Source: Nitrososphaerales archaeon (GTDB lineage: Archaea; Thermoproteota; Nitrososphaeria; Nitrososphaerales; CADDZS01). From it: a stretch of DNA of 64,000 bases. Below, piece by piece: positions 52,177 to 60,838 of the stretch; the first letter of the stretch is position 1, and each line of letters starts with the position of its first letter. The stretch is from NCBI GenBank assembly GCA_030041355.1, contig JASHNZ010000105.1, forward strand, positions 1-64,000, given 5' to 3'. The notes under the pieces are model-generated. The model was not told the origin of the DNA. It did not search any database and saw nothing but the letters and a program-made list of their open reading frames with translations. The translations under genes were made by a program, and so were the position numbers.

Positions 52177-52653
52177 ATGAGTACCGAGAATGAGAAATTC
52201 CTCGCGGTCTCTGTGACTAAAATAATGGCAGAGGATGTGCCCATCGTCAGTCTAGGTGAAAATGTAAAGGGCGCAGCTGCGCTAATGGAAAAGAAAGACT
52301 ATGGATGTTTGATCGTGATTGACGAAGATATTGCCGTTGGAATGGTAACTGAGAGTGACATTGTGCTAAAGGTCACGGCCGAGGCAGTGGATCCCACGAA
52401 AGTGCTGGTTCAAGACATCATGTCCTCTCCGCTCATCAGCGTTACGGCAAGTGCAAGTGTTAAAGACGCAGCAGAGGAAATGAGTACCTTTAACGTGAGA
52501 AAGCTTGTCGTCACAGATGATAGCGGCAGACTCGTTGGCTTGGTAACTTCGATTGATTTGGCCAAATGGCTCGCTTCGCAGGAGAACTATTCTGATGTCA
52601 CACTAAACGCTCTTGCAAAACTCGGTCCTCTAAAAGATAGTCCTTACGTTTAG
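52177..52653 (+). CDS. CBS-domain pair protein
   Basis: 158 aa. Modules at about 12-70 (VTKIMAEDVPIVSLGENVKGAAALM ... AVGMVTESDIVLKV) and 78-135 (VQDIMSSPLISVTASASVKDAAEEM ... LVGLVTSIDLAKWL). A regulon operator and TATA box precede it. The short leader of about 15 nt fits mostly leaderless transcription. Confidence 0.92.
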   Translation: MSTENEKFLAVSVTKIMAEDVPIVSLGENVKGAAALMEKKDYGCLIVIDEDIAVGMVTESDIVLKVTAEAVDPTKVLVQDIMSSPLISVTASASVKDAAEEMSTFNVRKLVVTDDSGRLVGLVTSIDLAKWLASQENYSDVTLNALAKLGPLKDSPYV

Positions 52654-52719
52654 GAGAATGAAGCTCTCCAGAATATTTTCAATAGATCTTGCAAGAGTGT
52701 TTTAATCAAATCGTCCCAT

Positions 52720-54299
52720 ATGCAAAAGAAATGGGTTCGCTTTAATCTACATCAAAACTACCCGATAAATGCGAGTTCTAAACCAGCTTTGAGCTCAGAT
52801 GCCTCTCGCACCAAGAACCCATTATCGGAAGGAGCTCAAGTATCTTCAGCGACCGCGAGCGAAGACGGATTAACTTCCGGAGAAGCCGCCAAAAGACTCG
52901 AGTAATACGGACCCAACGAAATCCAGGAAAAGAAGCCCTCTCGACTACTTTCCTTTCTGAGATTTTTCTGGGAGCCCATCCCCTGGATGATAGAGGTGGC
53001 CGCGGCTATTTCAGCCCTAATCCAGCACTGGGACGACCTTGCGATTATCGCCTTGTTATTGGGCATCAATGCGGTAGTGGGATTTTGGCAGGAAAACAAG
53101 GCTAGCAATGCTATCGAACTACTCAAGCAAAGATTAGCTCTCAAAGCTATGGTCCTAAGAGATGGAAAGTGGCCGAGCTTCCGGCTAGAGAGCTAGTACC
53201 CGGAGATCTTGTGCGTTTGCGTCTGGGAAACATTGTGCCTGGCGATGCTAAGCTCACAAGCGGCGAGTATTTACTAACGGATGAGTCCGCGCTTACGGGC
53301 GAGTCTCTTCCGGTAGAAAAGCATCCATCAGACCAAGTATACGCATCGTCAATTGTTCGTCAAGGCGAGATGAAACGCTCTAATAACAAAGACTGGCATG
53401 AATACGTACTTCGGCAAGACCACCGAACTTGTAGAAGAGGCTGAGACAAAGAGTCACTTTCAGAAAGCGATCGTAAAGATTGGCGATTATCTAATTGCAA
53501 TCGCAGCGATTCTAGTTACGATCACCTCGCTGGTCAGTCTCTTTCGAGGACAAGAAATCTTGGAAATACTCCAGTTCGGTCTAGTCCTTACCGTGGCCGC
53601 AATCCCTGCTGCGCTGCCCGCGGTGCTTTCCGTCTCGATGGCTGTGGGAGCAGAGGCGCTGGCAAAGAAAGAAGCCATAGTCTCGAAGCTTGTGGCAATA
53701 GAGGAGCTGGCGGGAGTTGACATTCTCTGCGCGGACAAAACTGGCACAATTACGAAGAACGAACTCACCGTCGGACAAATCAAGGCATTGCGAGGATTCG
53801 GAGAACGAGAGATCTTACTTTACGCAGCTCTCGCGTCGAGAGCTGAGGACAAAGATCCCATCGATGACGCGATCATCAAGAAGACCCGGACAACTAATGG
53901 CATTCTCCAGTCGACCCTATTCTACAAGATCCTATCCTTCAAGCCCTTCGACCCGGTCTCCAAGCGCACAGAGGCAACCTGCGAAGGAAGTGATGGTTAA
54001 ACCTTCCTCGTCTCCAAGGGTGCTCCGCAGGTAATTCTTTCACTCGTCCAAGACAAAGAGAAGGTTGCCGAGGATACCAACGCATCGGTAGCTGAATTTG
54101 CATCAAAAGGTTACCGGGCTCTCGGCGTGGCCAGAACCGACGGATTGCAAGGAAATTGGAGCTATATTGGGCTAATCGCCCTTTACGATCCACCGCGTGA
54201 GGATTCCGGGGAGACCATATCGATTGCAGAGTCGATGGGAATACAAGTGAAGATGATCACGGGTGACCACATAGACATCGCAAGAAAAGTTTCTTAGGC
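52720..54299 (+). pseudogene. Truncated, frameshifted P-type H+-ATPase
   Basis: Fragments in order: an N-terminal piece with a CAA-to-TAA nonsense change (LE*YGPNEIQEKKPSRLLSFL, near 52904), helices 1-2 (EPIPWMIEVAAAISALIQHWDD), the A-domain TGES motif (DESALTGESLPVEK), a frameshift near 53380, helices 3-4 (VAAIPAALPAVLSVSMAVGAEAL), the phosphorylation loop DKTGTITKNELTVGQI, another stop near 53998, and GMQVK-like MITGDHIDIARKVS ending at TAG 54296. Everything after the P-domain is missing. The sequence resembles P3A proton pumps. Confidence 0.9.
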
Positions 54300-54413
54300 C
54301 TTGTTTCATAGCGGTTTTCAAGGCTCGAGGTCAGTTCGAAACTTTACTTAATACTAGATAAGCACACAGTTCTCTTTTTTGTGAGCTTCTTTCCTTTCCT
54401 CGCTCATTGTCTG

Positions 54414-54431
54414 ATTCTCAAATTTGAAGAT
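54414..54431 (+). promoter_or_regulatory. Degenerate regulon operator (ATTCTCA-AATT-TGAAGAT)
   Basis: Left arm perfect; right arm has two neighbouring bases exchanged. A TATA-like box GCTTAATT (54441-54448) follows after about 10 bp. Confidence 0.55.
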
Positions 54432-54507
54432 CGTCCTTAAGCTTAATTTGGGCCAAGGCGTACTGAAAATTGGAAGTTGTGAGACCGATTTGGAAGCTCA
54501 AAGTTTG

Positions 54508-54966
54508 ATGTTCCCTTTAAGGAGGATAGTGGTTGCAATTGACGGATCTGAAAACGCCAAAAGAGCAGCTTCGGTGGCAATAGAGCTTGCGAGGCAGAAT
54601 AATTCCGAGCTCGTAATTTTGAGCGCGGTCACCTCCCCTGTTCACGTCGTTACTTCCTCAAGTCAATCTTACATTCCTGACATCGATGACTCTGGAGGAC
54701 ACTATCTATCCGCAGTGAAACTAGCAGAGGAAATGGTCAATGAAGTAGTGGAACACGCAAAAAGACAGGGCGTTCAGACAAGAGGCTTAGTTGATCGTTC
54801 GGTATCGTCCACCGTTGGAGCGATTGTAGATCAAGCAATCAACCTCCATGCAAATCTAATTGTCGTGGGTACGAGAGGTTTGGGTGGATTTAAGAAACTA
54901 ATGTCAGGCAGTGTTTCAAATGGTGTCGTTTCTCACGCCGATTGCTCGGTACTCGTTGTAAGATAA
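54508..54966 (+). CDS. Universal stress protein (UspA family)
   Basis: 152 aa from ATG 54508 (an open frame begins at 54424 but its first 28 residues overlap the promoter). LRRIVVAIDGSENAKRAASVAIELARQN starts the fold and GTRGLGGFKKLMSGSVSNGV is the ATP motif, closely similar to the copy at 29899-30420. Ends 45 bp before the convergent fhs gene. Confidence 0.92.
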   Translation: MFPLRRIVVAIDGSENAKRAASVAIELARQNNSELVILSAVTSPVHVVTSSSQSYIPDIDDSGGHYLSAVKLAEEMVNEVVEHAKRQGVQTRGLVDRSVSSTVGAIVDQAINLHANLIVVGTRGLGGFKKLMSGSVSNGVVSHADCSVLVVR

Positions 54967-55010
54967 CGGAAACTCTGATCGTCAAAGGTCACAGTTTCAT
55001 TAAGGTAAAG

Positions 55011-56663
55011 TCAGTGCACTCCTACTACTATACCATCTGGAGTAACATACATGTTCTCTGCAGCTGGATGCAGAGGAAGTCCTGGCATGGTCATGATGTT
55101 ACCCATATGAACTACATTGAATCCTGCTCCTGCAGCAATCCTCACTTCATCCACTTTGCATTTGAATCCCCGCGGCCTTCCAAGTTTCTCCGGGTCATCT
55201 GAAAGAGAAGAAGAGGTCTTTGCGATACATATCGGAAGACTATCAAATCCGTACTCTCGAAGGTGTTCAATGTTCGAGAGTGAAGCAGGGGTATATTCAG
55301 AGTCGTCGCCTCCGTAGATAGTTGTGATTATTTCCAAGATCTTTTCCTCAGTACTATCGTGTAGCGAGTATATTGGCGTCGCGATATCTCCTCGAGAGGC
55401 GGCCTCTATAGCGAGCTCCGCCAACTCGATTGCCCCGTTTGACCCGTCTTCAAATGTACTGGAAACAGCACACTCCACATTAAGATTCCTACATGCCTGC
55501 TTGACAAAATTAATGTCTTCCTCAGTATCTTCCGGAAACTTGTTTATCGCAACTATCGGGGCGATTCCAAAACTCTTCATGTTTTCTATGTGTTTCTCCA
55601 AGTTCTCTATGCCAGCAACAAGATTTTCTCCGGAAACCAATAGCGTGCCTGAACCAGTGGATGATACCGAGATCGGTCCGGACGCGGATTTGGAGTGATA
55701 CTTGATTGCTCTAATCGAAGCGACGACAATGGCTGCATTTACATTGAATTCCCCCACCCTTGAAACAATGTCAATGAATTTCTCACCGCCCAGATCGCTC
55801 CCGAACCCAGCTTCAATAACACAGAAATCACTGAGTGTCAAGCCTAGGTTTATCGAAACAAGGCTTGACGTACCAGTGGCTAAATTTCCAAAAGGCCCTC
55901 CGTGAATAAGAGCTGGGGTTCCCTCACAGGTTTGCGCTAGGTTGGGTAGGAACGCATCTCTCAGGATGGCGCACATTGCCCCCGAAGCTTTTAGATCTCC
56001 AGCCGTTACCGGCTCGTCGTTTTCATTCGAGCCCACGATTATTTTGCCCAATCTAGCTGTCAGGTCAGGATAATCCTTTGCAAGGCAGAAAGTCGCCATT
56101 ACCTCGGAAGCTGCGGTAATAACATAACCATCCTCTCTTGGAGTGAGGTGCCTTTCTTCAGAGAGTCCGACCTTGATTTTTCTCAGAGCGCGATCTTCCA
56201 TGTCGACAGTCCTTTTCCAGATTACTGAGGAAGGATCAATTCGCAGGGGGTTTCCATGGAAAATGTGATTGTCAATCATTGCCGAAAGTAGATTATGCGA
56301 AGCGCTAATCGCATCAATATCTCCTGTGAAACGCATGTTTATCTCAAGCGAAGGCTCAACGGTACTCTTACCTCCTCCTGTGGCCCCTCCCTTCACACCG
56401 AAAAGAGGTCCAAGCGATGGCTGTCTGATTATTGCAACTGCTCTATGCCCTAATTTGTTGAGAGCCATCGAGACTCCTATGGCTGTCACAGTCTTTCCCT
56501 CGCCATGAGGTGTAGGAGTCATCGCAGTGACAAGAATGACCTTTCCTCGCCTTTTCGACTGGTCAATAGCATCAAGACTTATTTTTGCCGCGTAATTTCC
56601 GAACGGAGATACAAGGGGCAGTGGTATTCCAAGATCTTTTGCTACTTCATTAATGTCTTTCAA
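55011..56663 (-). CDS. fhs: Formate-tetrahydrofolate ligase
   Basis: 550 aa. The ATP-binding P-loop reads TPHGEGKT (51-58); KGGATGGGKSTVEPSLEINMRFTGDIDAI is diagnostic. It makes 10-formyl-THF from formate, THF and ATP, feeding purine and one-carbon metabolism or acetyl-CoA synthesis. The start overlaps the stop of ilvE by 4 bp, so the two are co-transcribed and translationally coupled. Fhs is typical of bacteria and scattered in archaea. Confidence 0.95.
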   Translation of the reverse strand: MKDINEVAKDLGIPLPLVSPFGNYAAKISLDAIDQSKRRGKVILVTAMTPTPHGEGKTVTAIGVSMALNKLGHRAVAIIRQPSLGPLFGVKGGATGGGKSTVEPSLEINMRFTGDIDAISASHNLLSAMIDNHIFHGNPLRIDPSSVIWKRTVDMEDRALRKIKVGLSEERHLTPREDGYVITAASEVMATFCLAKDYPDLTARLGKIIVGSNENDEPVTAGDLKASGAMCAILRDAFLPNLAQTCEGTPALIHGGPFGNLATGTSSLVSINLGLTLSDFCVIEAGFGSDLGGEKFIDIVSRVGEFNVNAAIVVASIRAIKYHSKSASGPISVSSTGSGTLLVSGENLVAGIENLEKHIENMKSFGIAPIVAINKFPEDTEEDINFVKQACRNLNVECAVSSTFEDGSNGAIELAELAIEAASRGDIATPIYSLHDSTEEKILEIITTIYGGDDSEYTPASLSNIEHLREYGFDSLPICIAKTSSSLSDDPEKLGRPRGFKCKVDEVRIAAGAGFNVVHMGNIMTMPGLPLHPAAENMYVTPDGIVVGVH

Positions 56664-57598
56664 ACTCTCACTTCCATTCTTCTGGGTTCCACTAGATCGA
56701 GCCAGCTTCCATATTTTTCATTTCGGCCGTGTATAATATCCGAATAGGCTTGTCGAATCTTTTGCGCGAATGGCCATTTGCCGGTCCCTATGCTCCGACC
56801 ATCCACTTCCCTTACAGGCGTCACGCCCGCTGCAGTGCCTGTGAGCAGAACTTCGTCAGAAGTGTACAACTCTTCACGCGAGATAGTATTTCTTCTGAAG
56901 AGCATTCCCATATCTCCGGCAATTTGAATGACGGTATCTCTCGTGATTCCTCTCAGGGCGCCATCAGAAGCAGGCGGCGTGCTCAAAATTCCATCTTTTA
57001 TACGAAATATATTCTCGCCCGTGGCTTCAGCCACGACATTGTCCATATTGAGCATTATTGCTTCGTCATAGCCAGCCTTGATTGCCTCTATTTTCGCCAG
57101 ACTTCCATTTGCATAATTCGCGGTAGCCTTGGCTTGAGGTGGTAGGATCGATGGATTAATTCTCCGCCAAGAAGATACCTGACATCTTACCCCCTTTTCC
57201 TCGGCTTCCTTACCGAGATAAGTGTCCCAGCGCCATGCCGCAATGGCAACATCTATCTTGTTAGGTAGCGGATTTACCCCCATCTCTCCGTAACTGTAGT
57301 ACGCAATTGGTCGGATGTAGCATTCCTGAAGATTGTTTACAGAAACAGTTTGTTTCACTGCATCAGATAACTCATTGAAAGTAAATGGAATTTCCATCAT
57401 GTAGATCTTGGCACTGTCGAATAGCCGCGAAATGTGTTCGCGCAGTCTGAAGATGGCAGGTCCGTCCTCAGTTCTGAAGCACCTGATTCCTTCGAAAATT
57501 CCCGTGCCATAATGTAACGCGTGTGTTAGAACATGAATCTTGGCGTCATTCCATTTGTGGAGCTCGCGATTCATCCAAATCCATTGAGCTTCTTGCAT
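56660..57598 (-). CDS. ilvE: Branched-chain amino acid aminotransferase
   Basis: 312 aa class IV PLP aminotransferase. HALHYGTGIFEGIRCF, the PLP Lys157 in PPQAKATANYANGS, GYDEAIMLNMDNVVAEATGENIF and EVLLTGTAAGVTPVREVDGRSIGTG are all present. It transfers amino groups between valine, leucine or isoleucine and 2-oxoglutarate. Start ATG 57598 is at leaderless distance from the TATA box TTTTAAAG region (57631-57638) under the operator at 57650. Confidence 0.93.
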   Translation of the reverse strand: MQEAQWIWMNRELHKWNDAKIHVLTHALHYGTGIFEGIRCFRTEDGPAIFRLREHISRLFDSAKIYMMEIPFTFNELSDAVKQTVSVNNLQECYIRPIAYYSYGEMGVNPLPNKIDVAIAAWRWDTYLGKEAEEKGVRCQVSSWRRINPSILPPQAKATANYANGSLAKIEAIKAGYDEAIMLNMDNVVAEATGENIFRIKDGILSTPPASDGALRGITRDTVIQIAGDMGMLFRRNTISREELYTSDEVLLTGTAAGVTPVREVDGRSIGTGKWPFAQKIRQAYSDIIHGRNEKYGSWLDLVEPRRMEVRV

Positions 57599-57649
57599 TC
57601 GACATCACAATACTAATGTTGAATCATGCGTTTTAAAGCCAATGGGCCG

Positions 57650-57667
57650 ATTCTCATTTCTGAGAAT
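57650..57667. promoter_or_regulatory. Regulon operator ATTCTCA-TTTC-TGAGAAT, bidirectional
   Basis: Perfect repeat, extended to GATTCTCA/TGAGAATC (57649-57668), with a TATA-like box 10-12 bp away on each side (57631-57638 for ilvE on the minus strand; CTTTAAGT 57678-57685 for the plus-strand gene). Confidence 0.78.
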
Positions 57668-57700
57668 CGTATCGTCGCTTTAAGTACTTCGGGAGCAAAA

Positions 57701-58003
57701 ATGAACTTGGATATTTCATTGAGCCGCACTCTGAAAGCAGCAGAGAGCGCGACGGAATCAGGGAGTCGCTATATCTTACGGATGATCCTCGCGTTATTTA
57801 TCATTGTGACTCTCAATCTGCTACTTGTTTTTGCTCATTTCGATCTGAGTTCTCTGCTTCTTGCAAATTTTCTTTTAGGATCTTTGTTGATATTCACGTT
57901 GTACACTTTTGGTCAGACTCTGGACAAGCACATGACCTTCTGGATTTTTCGATTACACATATGGCTCTTAAGGTCAGGATTAGTAGAAGTCAACTTCGAC
58001 TAG
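57701..58003 (+). CDS. Small membrane protein of unknown function
   Basis: 100 aa from ATG 57701 (the TATA box suggests the transcript starts at about this point; TTG 57707 is an alternative). Two or three hydrophobic helices: YILRMILALFIIVTLNLLLVFAHF and LLLANFLLGSLLIFTLYTFG, with a short amphipathic end. No family recognised. The HypC-like gene follows 72 bp downstream. Confidence 0.55.
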   Translation: MNLDISLSRTLKAAESATESGSRYILRMILALFIIVTLNLLLVFAHFDLSSLLLANFLLGSLLIFTLYTFGQTLDKHMTFWIFRLHIWLLRSGLVEVNFD

Positions 58004-58075
58004 TTTTCAGAATTGATCCCCGCCGCCGAAATCACTCTGAAAGTTTTTAGCCTTCTACTAGCGGTTAATGATTCC

Positions 58076-58303
58076 ATGTGTATTACAAGAGTGGGGAAGG
58101 TTCTCTCCTTGGACAAATCCAAAGCCACAGTAAAACTGTTGGGAGACAATAAAATCGTCGACAATATCGACGTATCAATGGTGGAGGCCGGACTGAACTC
58201 ATTCGTCGAAGTATACGCAAATCTGGCCCTCGGGGTGCTCACCACAAAAGAAGCAAATCGGAGGAAACGAGCTTGGGTTGAAGTAATGCGATCCAGGAAC
58301 TGA
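58076..58303 (+). CDS. hypC: HypC/HupF-like hydrogenase-maturation chaperone
   Basis: 75 aa from ATG 58076. It starts MCITRVGKVLSLDKSKATVKLLGDNKIVDNIDVSMVEAGLNSFVEVYANLALGVLTTKEANRRK, which fits the HypC pattern MC(L/I)-x2-PGKV with the essential Cys2, except that the Pro is replaced by Val. HypC carries the Fe(CN)2CO group with HypD during [NiFe]-hydrogenase assembly. No other hyp or hydrogenase gene is in the window, so the role is uncertain. It ends 4 bp before the DUF6390 gene. Confidence 0.7.
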   Translation: MCITRVGKVLSLDKSKATVKLLGDNKIVDNIDVSMVEAGLNSFVEVYANLALGVLTTKEANRRKRAWVEVMRSRN

Positions 58304-58307
58304 ATAA

Positions 58308-59084
58308 ATGACCAAAATAGACTCGTCGGGAGCTCTTTTCCACGCAAGGCATGCATTCATGCCTAACCAGCTTGGTTATTGCGGTCCTGACGACAGGGGC
58401 ATGATATTGCGTCACCTGCAAGAAACCTCTGTTGATGAAAAACTCATTCTCACATTGAAGAATTTTGAAGCCGCATACCCGTTTATTCATTTGATAGGAA
58501 AGTCAAACCGAAGGGAGCCTTTCGATCAAAAAGTTACAGAAGCCTATTGGATTGGAAACAAATTGTTAAACAATGTCGCCCCGGAAGACTTCTACAAATT
58601 CACGATTAATCAACTAAAGAAGAAAAACGGCAAAGAGATTCGAAATTTGTTTCTCAATCTCAGAGATCGTGCGATGCCACATCATACTTTTTACGTCATC
58701 AGTACCGCGACGAGCGTGATATCGGATTCTCACCACACAAGCAGTCCAGATCCGAGAAAAATCTCAGAGACCATGGACAGTTGCAGAATCTCGTGGGGAA
58801 AAGTACTCAAGGTCGAAAAGGATCATCTATGGCTAAGGTACAAACAACTCTGCCTAGTTGATGGAAGGATATTTCTTGCTTTAGATGTCGTGAAGAAAAA
58901 TGTTCGTTACGACCCAACGGTTCCGCCGTTTGGAAATATTGCGGCGGGGGACTATGTCAGCATTCATTGGAACTATGCATGTGAAATTCTTTCAGAAGTT
59001 CAAGTTCGAAACATTAACGCGTACACACAGAAAGATGTTACTTCCGCAAATGTCTTCCTTGATGCGATAAAAAGAACAATCTAG
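58308..59084 (+). CDS. DUF6390-like protein paired with HypC
   Basis: 258 aa. The start ALFHARHAFMPNQLGYCGPDDRGMILRHL contains the LGYCGPDD text I associate with a family found beside HypC and hydrogenase genes. The second half contains a beta-rich stretch (VLKVEKDHLWLRYKQLCLVDGRIFL) and DYVSIHWNYACEIL. The function of the family is unknown. Tight linkage with HypC implies a shared maturation or metallocentre role. Confidence 0.6.
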   Translation: MTKIDSSGALFHARHAFMPNQLGYCGPDDRGMILRHLQETSVDEKLILTLKNFEAAYPFIHLIGKSNRREPFDQKVTEAYWIGNKLLNNVAPEDFYKFTINQLKKKNGKEIRNLFLNLRDRAMPHHTFYVISTATSVISDSHHTSSPDPRKISETMDSCRISWGKVLKVEKDHLWLRYKQLCLVDGRIFLALDVVKKNVRYDPTVPPFGNIAAGDYVSIHWNYACEILSEVQVRNINAYTQKDVTSANVFLDAIKRTI

Positions 59085-59120
59085 CTAAATTCACTTCTTT
59101 GAATTTGAGGACAACTAGAC

Positions 59121-60386
59121 TTGACCCAAGGCTCTAGTACAGGATCAAATCACAGTTGGATTAATCGAAGGATCGGATCTCCAGCGCTATTCCTCTTCAT
59201 CATGGCGCTTGGTTATGCAGTCTTTGCAGCTGACCGAACAGTATTGTCAGCAGTCCTGGTTCCTATGGCGAAAAGCTTTGGTGCCACTAGTGCACAAACA
59301 TTTTTCCTCCAATCTGCACAGTTCATTGGAGTCTTTTGTTTTGTGTTCATCGCTGGACATCTCTCTGACAAATATGGAAAATGGAGAGTCCTCACAGCAG
59401 GCGTCATTGTATTCACAATCTTTACGTGGATGATCGGGTTTGCAACAAATTACGAGGAAGCATTCATCTTTCGGCTGATCAGCGGCTTTGGCGAAGGGAT
59501 CTTTTGGCCCGTTGCGATGGCTTGGGTAGCCTCATACTTTGGTCTTCGCAAGGGACTAGCTCTCGGAATATTTTATGTCGGGTTCGATGTTGGTAGCATC
59601 GGAGGCTTGTTCATTGGAGGTGCGTCATTTGCACTCTATAACGCATGGCAACCAGCATTCTTCATAGCGCCCTCAATCGGACTCATCGTTCTCGCGGGCA
59701 TTCCTTTTGCCCGAAAAAGGTTCGATCAGTCGACTGCAGACAAAGGTTTCCAAGGGATAAAGTTGGGAAGAGAGGGGCTGGATCTGCTCAAGAACAAGAA
59801 TGTGATATTGCTGATGCTCTTTGCATTCTTTGCAACGTGGGCTTCGCTATGGCAGAGCGCTTTCTTGCCTCTCTACTTTAACAAGGTCGGCCACTTCTCG
59901 ATCCCATATGCTGCATTCATGACAATACCCGTACTTGCTGCAGGGGCGTTTGGCAAAGTGATTCTCGGAGGAAGTTCTGACCGATGGAGGAGGAATAGAC
60001 TATTATTCTTAATTTCTCTCGCAGTAATATCTTTCTACGCAGTTTTCTTTTTCGTGGAGAACTTTGATCTTGACATTTTGGCCGCCCTAGGAATGGGTTT
60101 CTTTAGCGCGGCGGCTTTCCCAATACTTCAGGCGCTGATCGTCGACACCTGCGGCATGGCAAGAGCTGGAACTGCGCTTGGACTCACGACATCAGCGCAA
60201 TCTCTCGGGGCAATCTTTTCAGCCACTTTTACGGCAGGCCTTGCTTCACTCGGCGTCACTAGGACCCTTGCTTTGAATGCCATGATACCTACTGCTGTGA
60301 TAGCAGTGATAGCTCTGTTATTAATAGAGCCAAGGATCCTCAAGCCCAAAACCGATTTTTCAATTATCCAAACCGGGATAAAATAG
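59121..60386 (+). CDS. Major facilitator superfamily transporter
   Basis: 421 aa with about 12 hydrophobic helices. The loop 2-3 motif reads GHLSDKYGKWRV (MFS signature G-x3-D-x2-G-R-x2), and a helix 4 region GFGEGIFWPVAMAWVASYFGLRKGLALG is typical of the sugar-phosphate/anion or oxalate-like porter families. TTG start. Substrate cannot be told; it is downstream of the HypC-like operon by 36 bp. Confidence 0.88.
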   Translation: MTQGSSTGSNHSWINRRIGSPALFLFIMALGYAVFAADRTVLSAVLVPMAKSFGATSAQTFFLQSAQFIGVFCFVFIAGHLSDKYGKWRVLTAGVIVFTIFTWMIGFATNYEEAFIFRLISGFGEGIFWPVAMAWVASYFGLRKGLALGIFYVGFDVGSIGGLFIGGASFALYNAWQPAFFIAPSIGLIVLAGIPFARKRFDQSTADKGFQGIKLGREGLDLLKNKNVILLMLFAFFATWASLWQSAFLPLYFNKVGHFSIPYAAFMTIPVLAAGAFGKVILGGSSDRWRRNRLLFLISLAVISFYAVFFFVENFDLDILAALGMGFFSAAAFPILQALIVDTCGMARAGTALGLTTSAQSLGAIFSATFTAGLASLGVTRTLALNAMIPTAVIAVIALLLIEPRILKPKTDFSIIQTGIK

Positions 60387-60402
60387 GACTAAAAATACGA
60401 AA

Positions 60403-60726
60403 CTAGGTACTTTGCATCAAACGTTCTATCAGTTTTTCTCTGCGAATTCTTGCTTCTCCAAATTCCTCTGCAGACTTCAGCAGAGAACGCAGAAGAGTTA
60501 TGTTACTTCTTGATTCTTCTTCGAGCTCCTTCAATGCCTTCGCTAATTCTTGATTTGAAAATTTTGCTGAGAGCTTTTGATAGCTGTTGGCTAGATCTTC
60601 TTCGACGGCAATCCACTGAAGTATGTTTTCAGCTATGGGATCGCAGTAACCTGTTCTGATTGTTTGTTCGACCTTTAGAGCTTGTCCGAGAGTTTCAATC
60701 TCCACTATTACCCGTTCGCGGCTCAA
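60403..60726 (-). CDS. Small helical, ferritin-like protein
   Basis: 107 aa, nearly all helix: AENILQWIAVEEDLANSYQKLSAKFSNQELAKALKELEEESRSNITLLRSLLKSAEEFGEAR. Acidic pairs in two helices (EED; EEES) resemble ferritin-like or rubrerythrin-like di-iron proteins, but the His ligands are missing. The last helices may form a dimer. Function unknown. Convergent with the MFS gene, 16 bp between them. Confidence 0.5.
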   Translation of the reverse strand: MSRERVIVEIETLGQALKVEQTIRTGYCDPIAENILQWIAVEEDLANSYQKLSAKFSNQELAKALKELEEESRSNITLLRSLLKSAEEFGEARIRREKLIERLMQST

Positions 60727-60838
60727 ACCTTTACCTGCATCTCCACAATATACGAGGAAAGTCTGCTATATTTGCAAACTGAGTTTTCTAGGCTAGAAAT
60801 GCGACCGTTCGTCCCCCGAAGTCGGGGAGAGTTTAACC

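Noticed and set aside
42113-58736. Isolated ATTCTCA half-sites in coding regions (near 42113, 58729)
   Set aside because: No opposing arm at the right spacing and no TATA box; expected by chance for a 7-mer.
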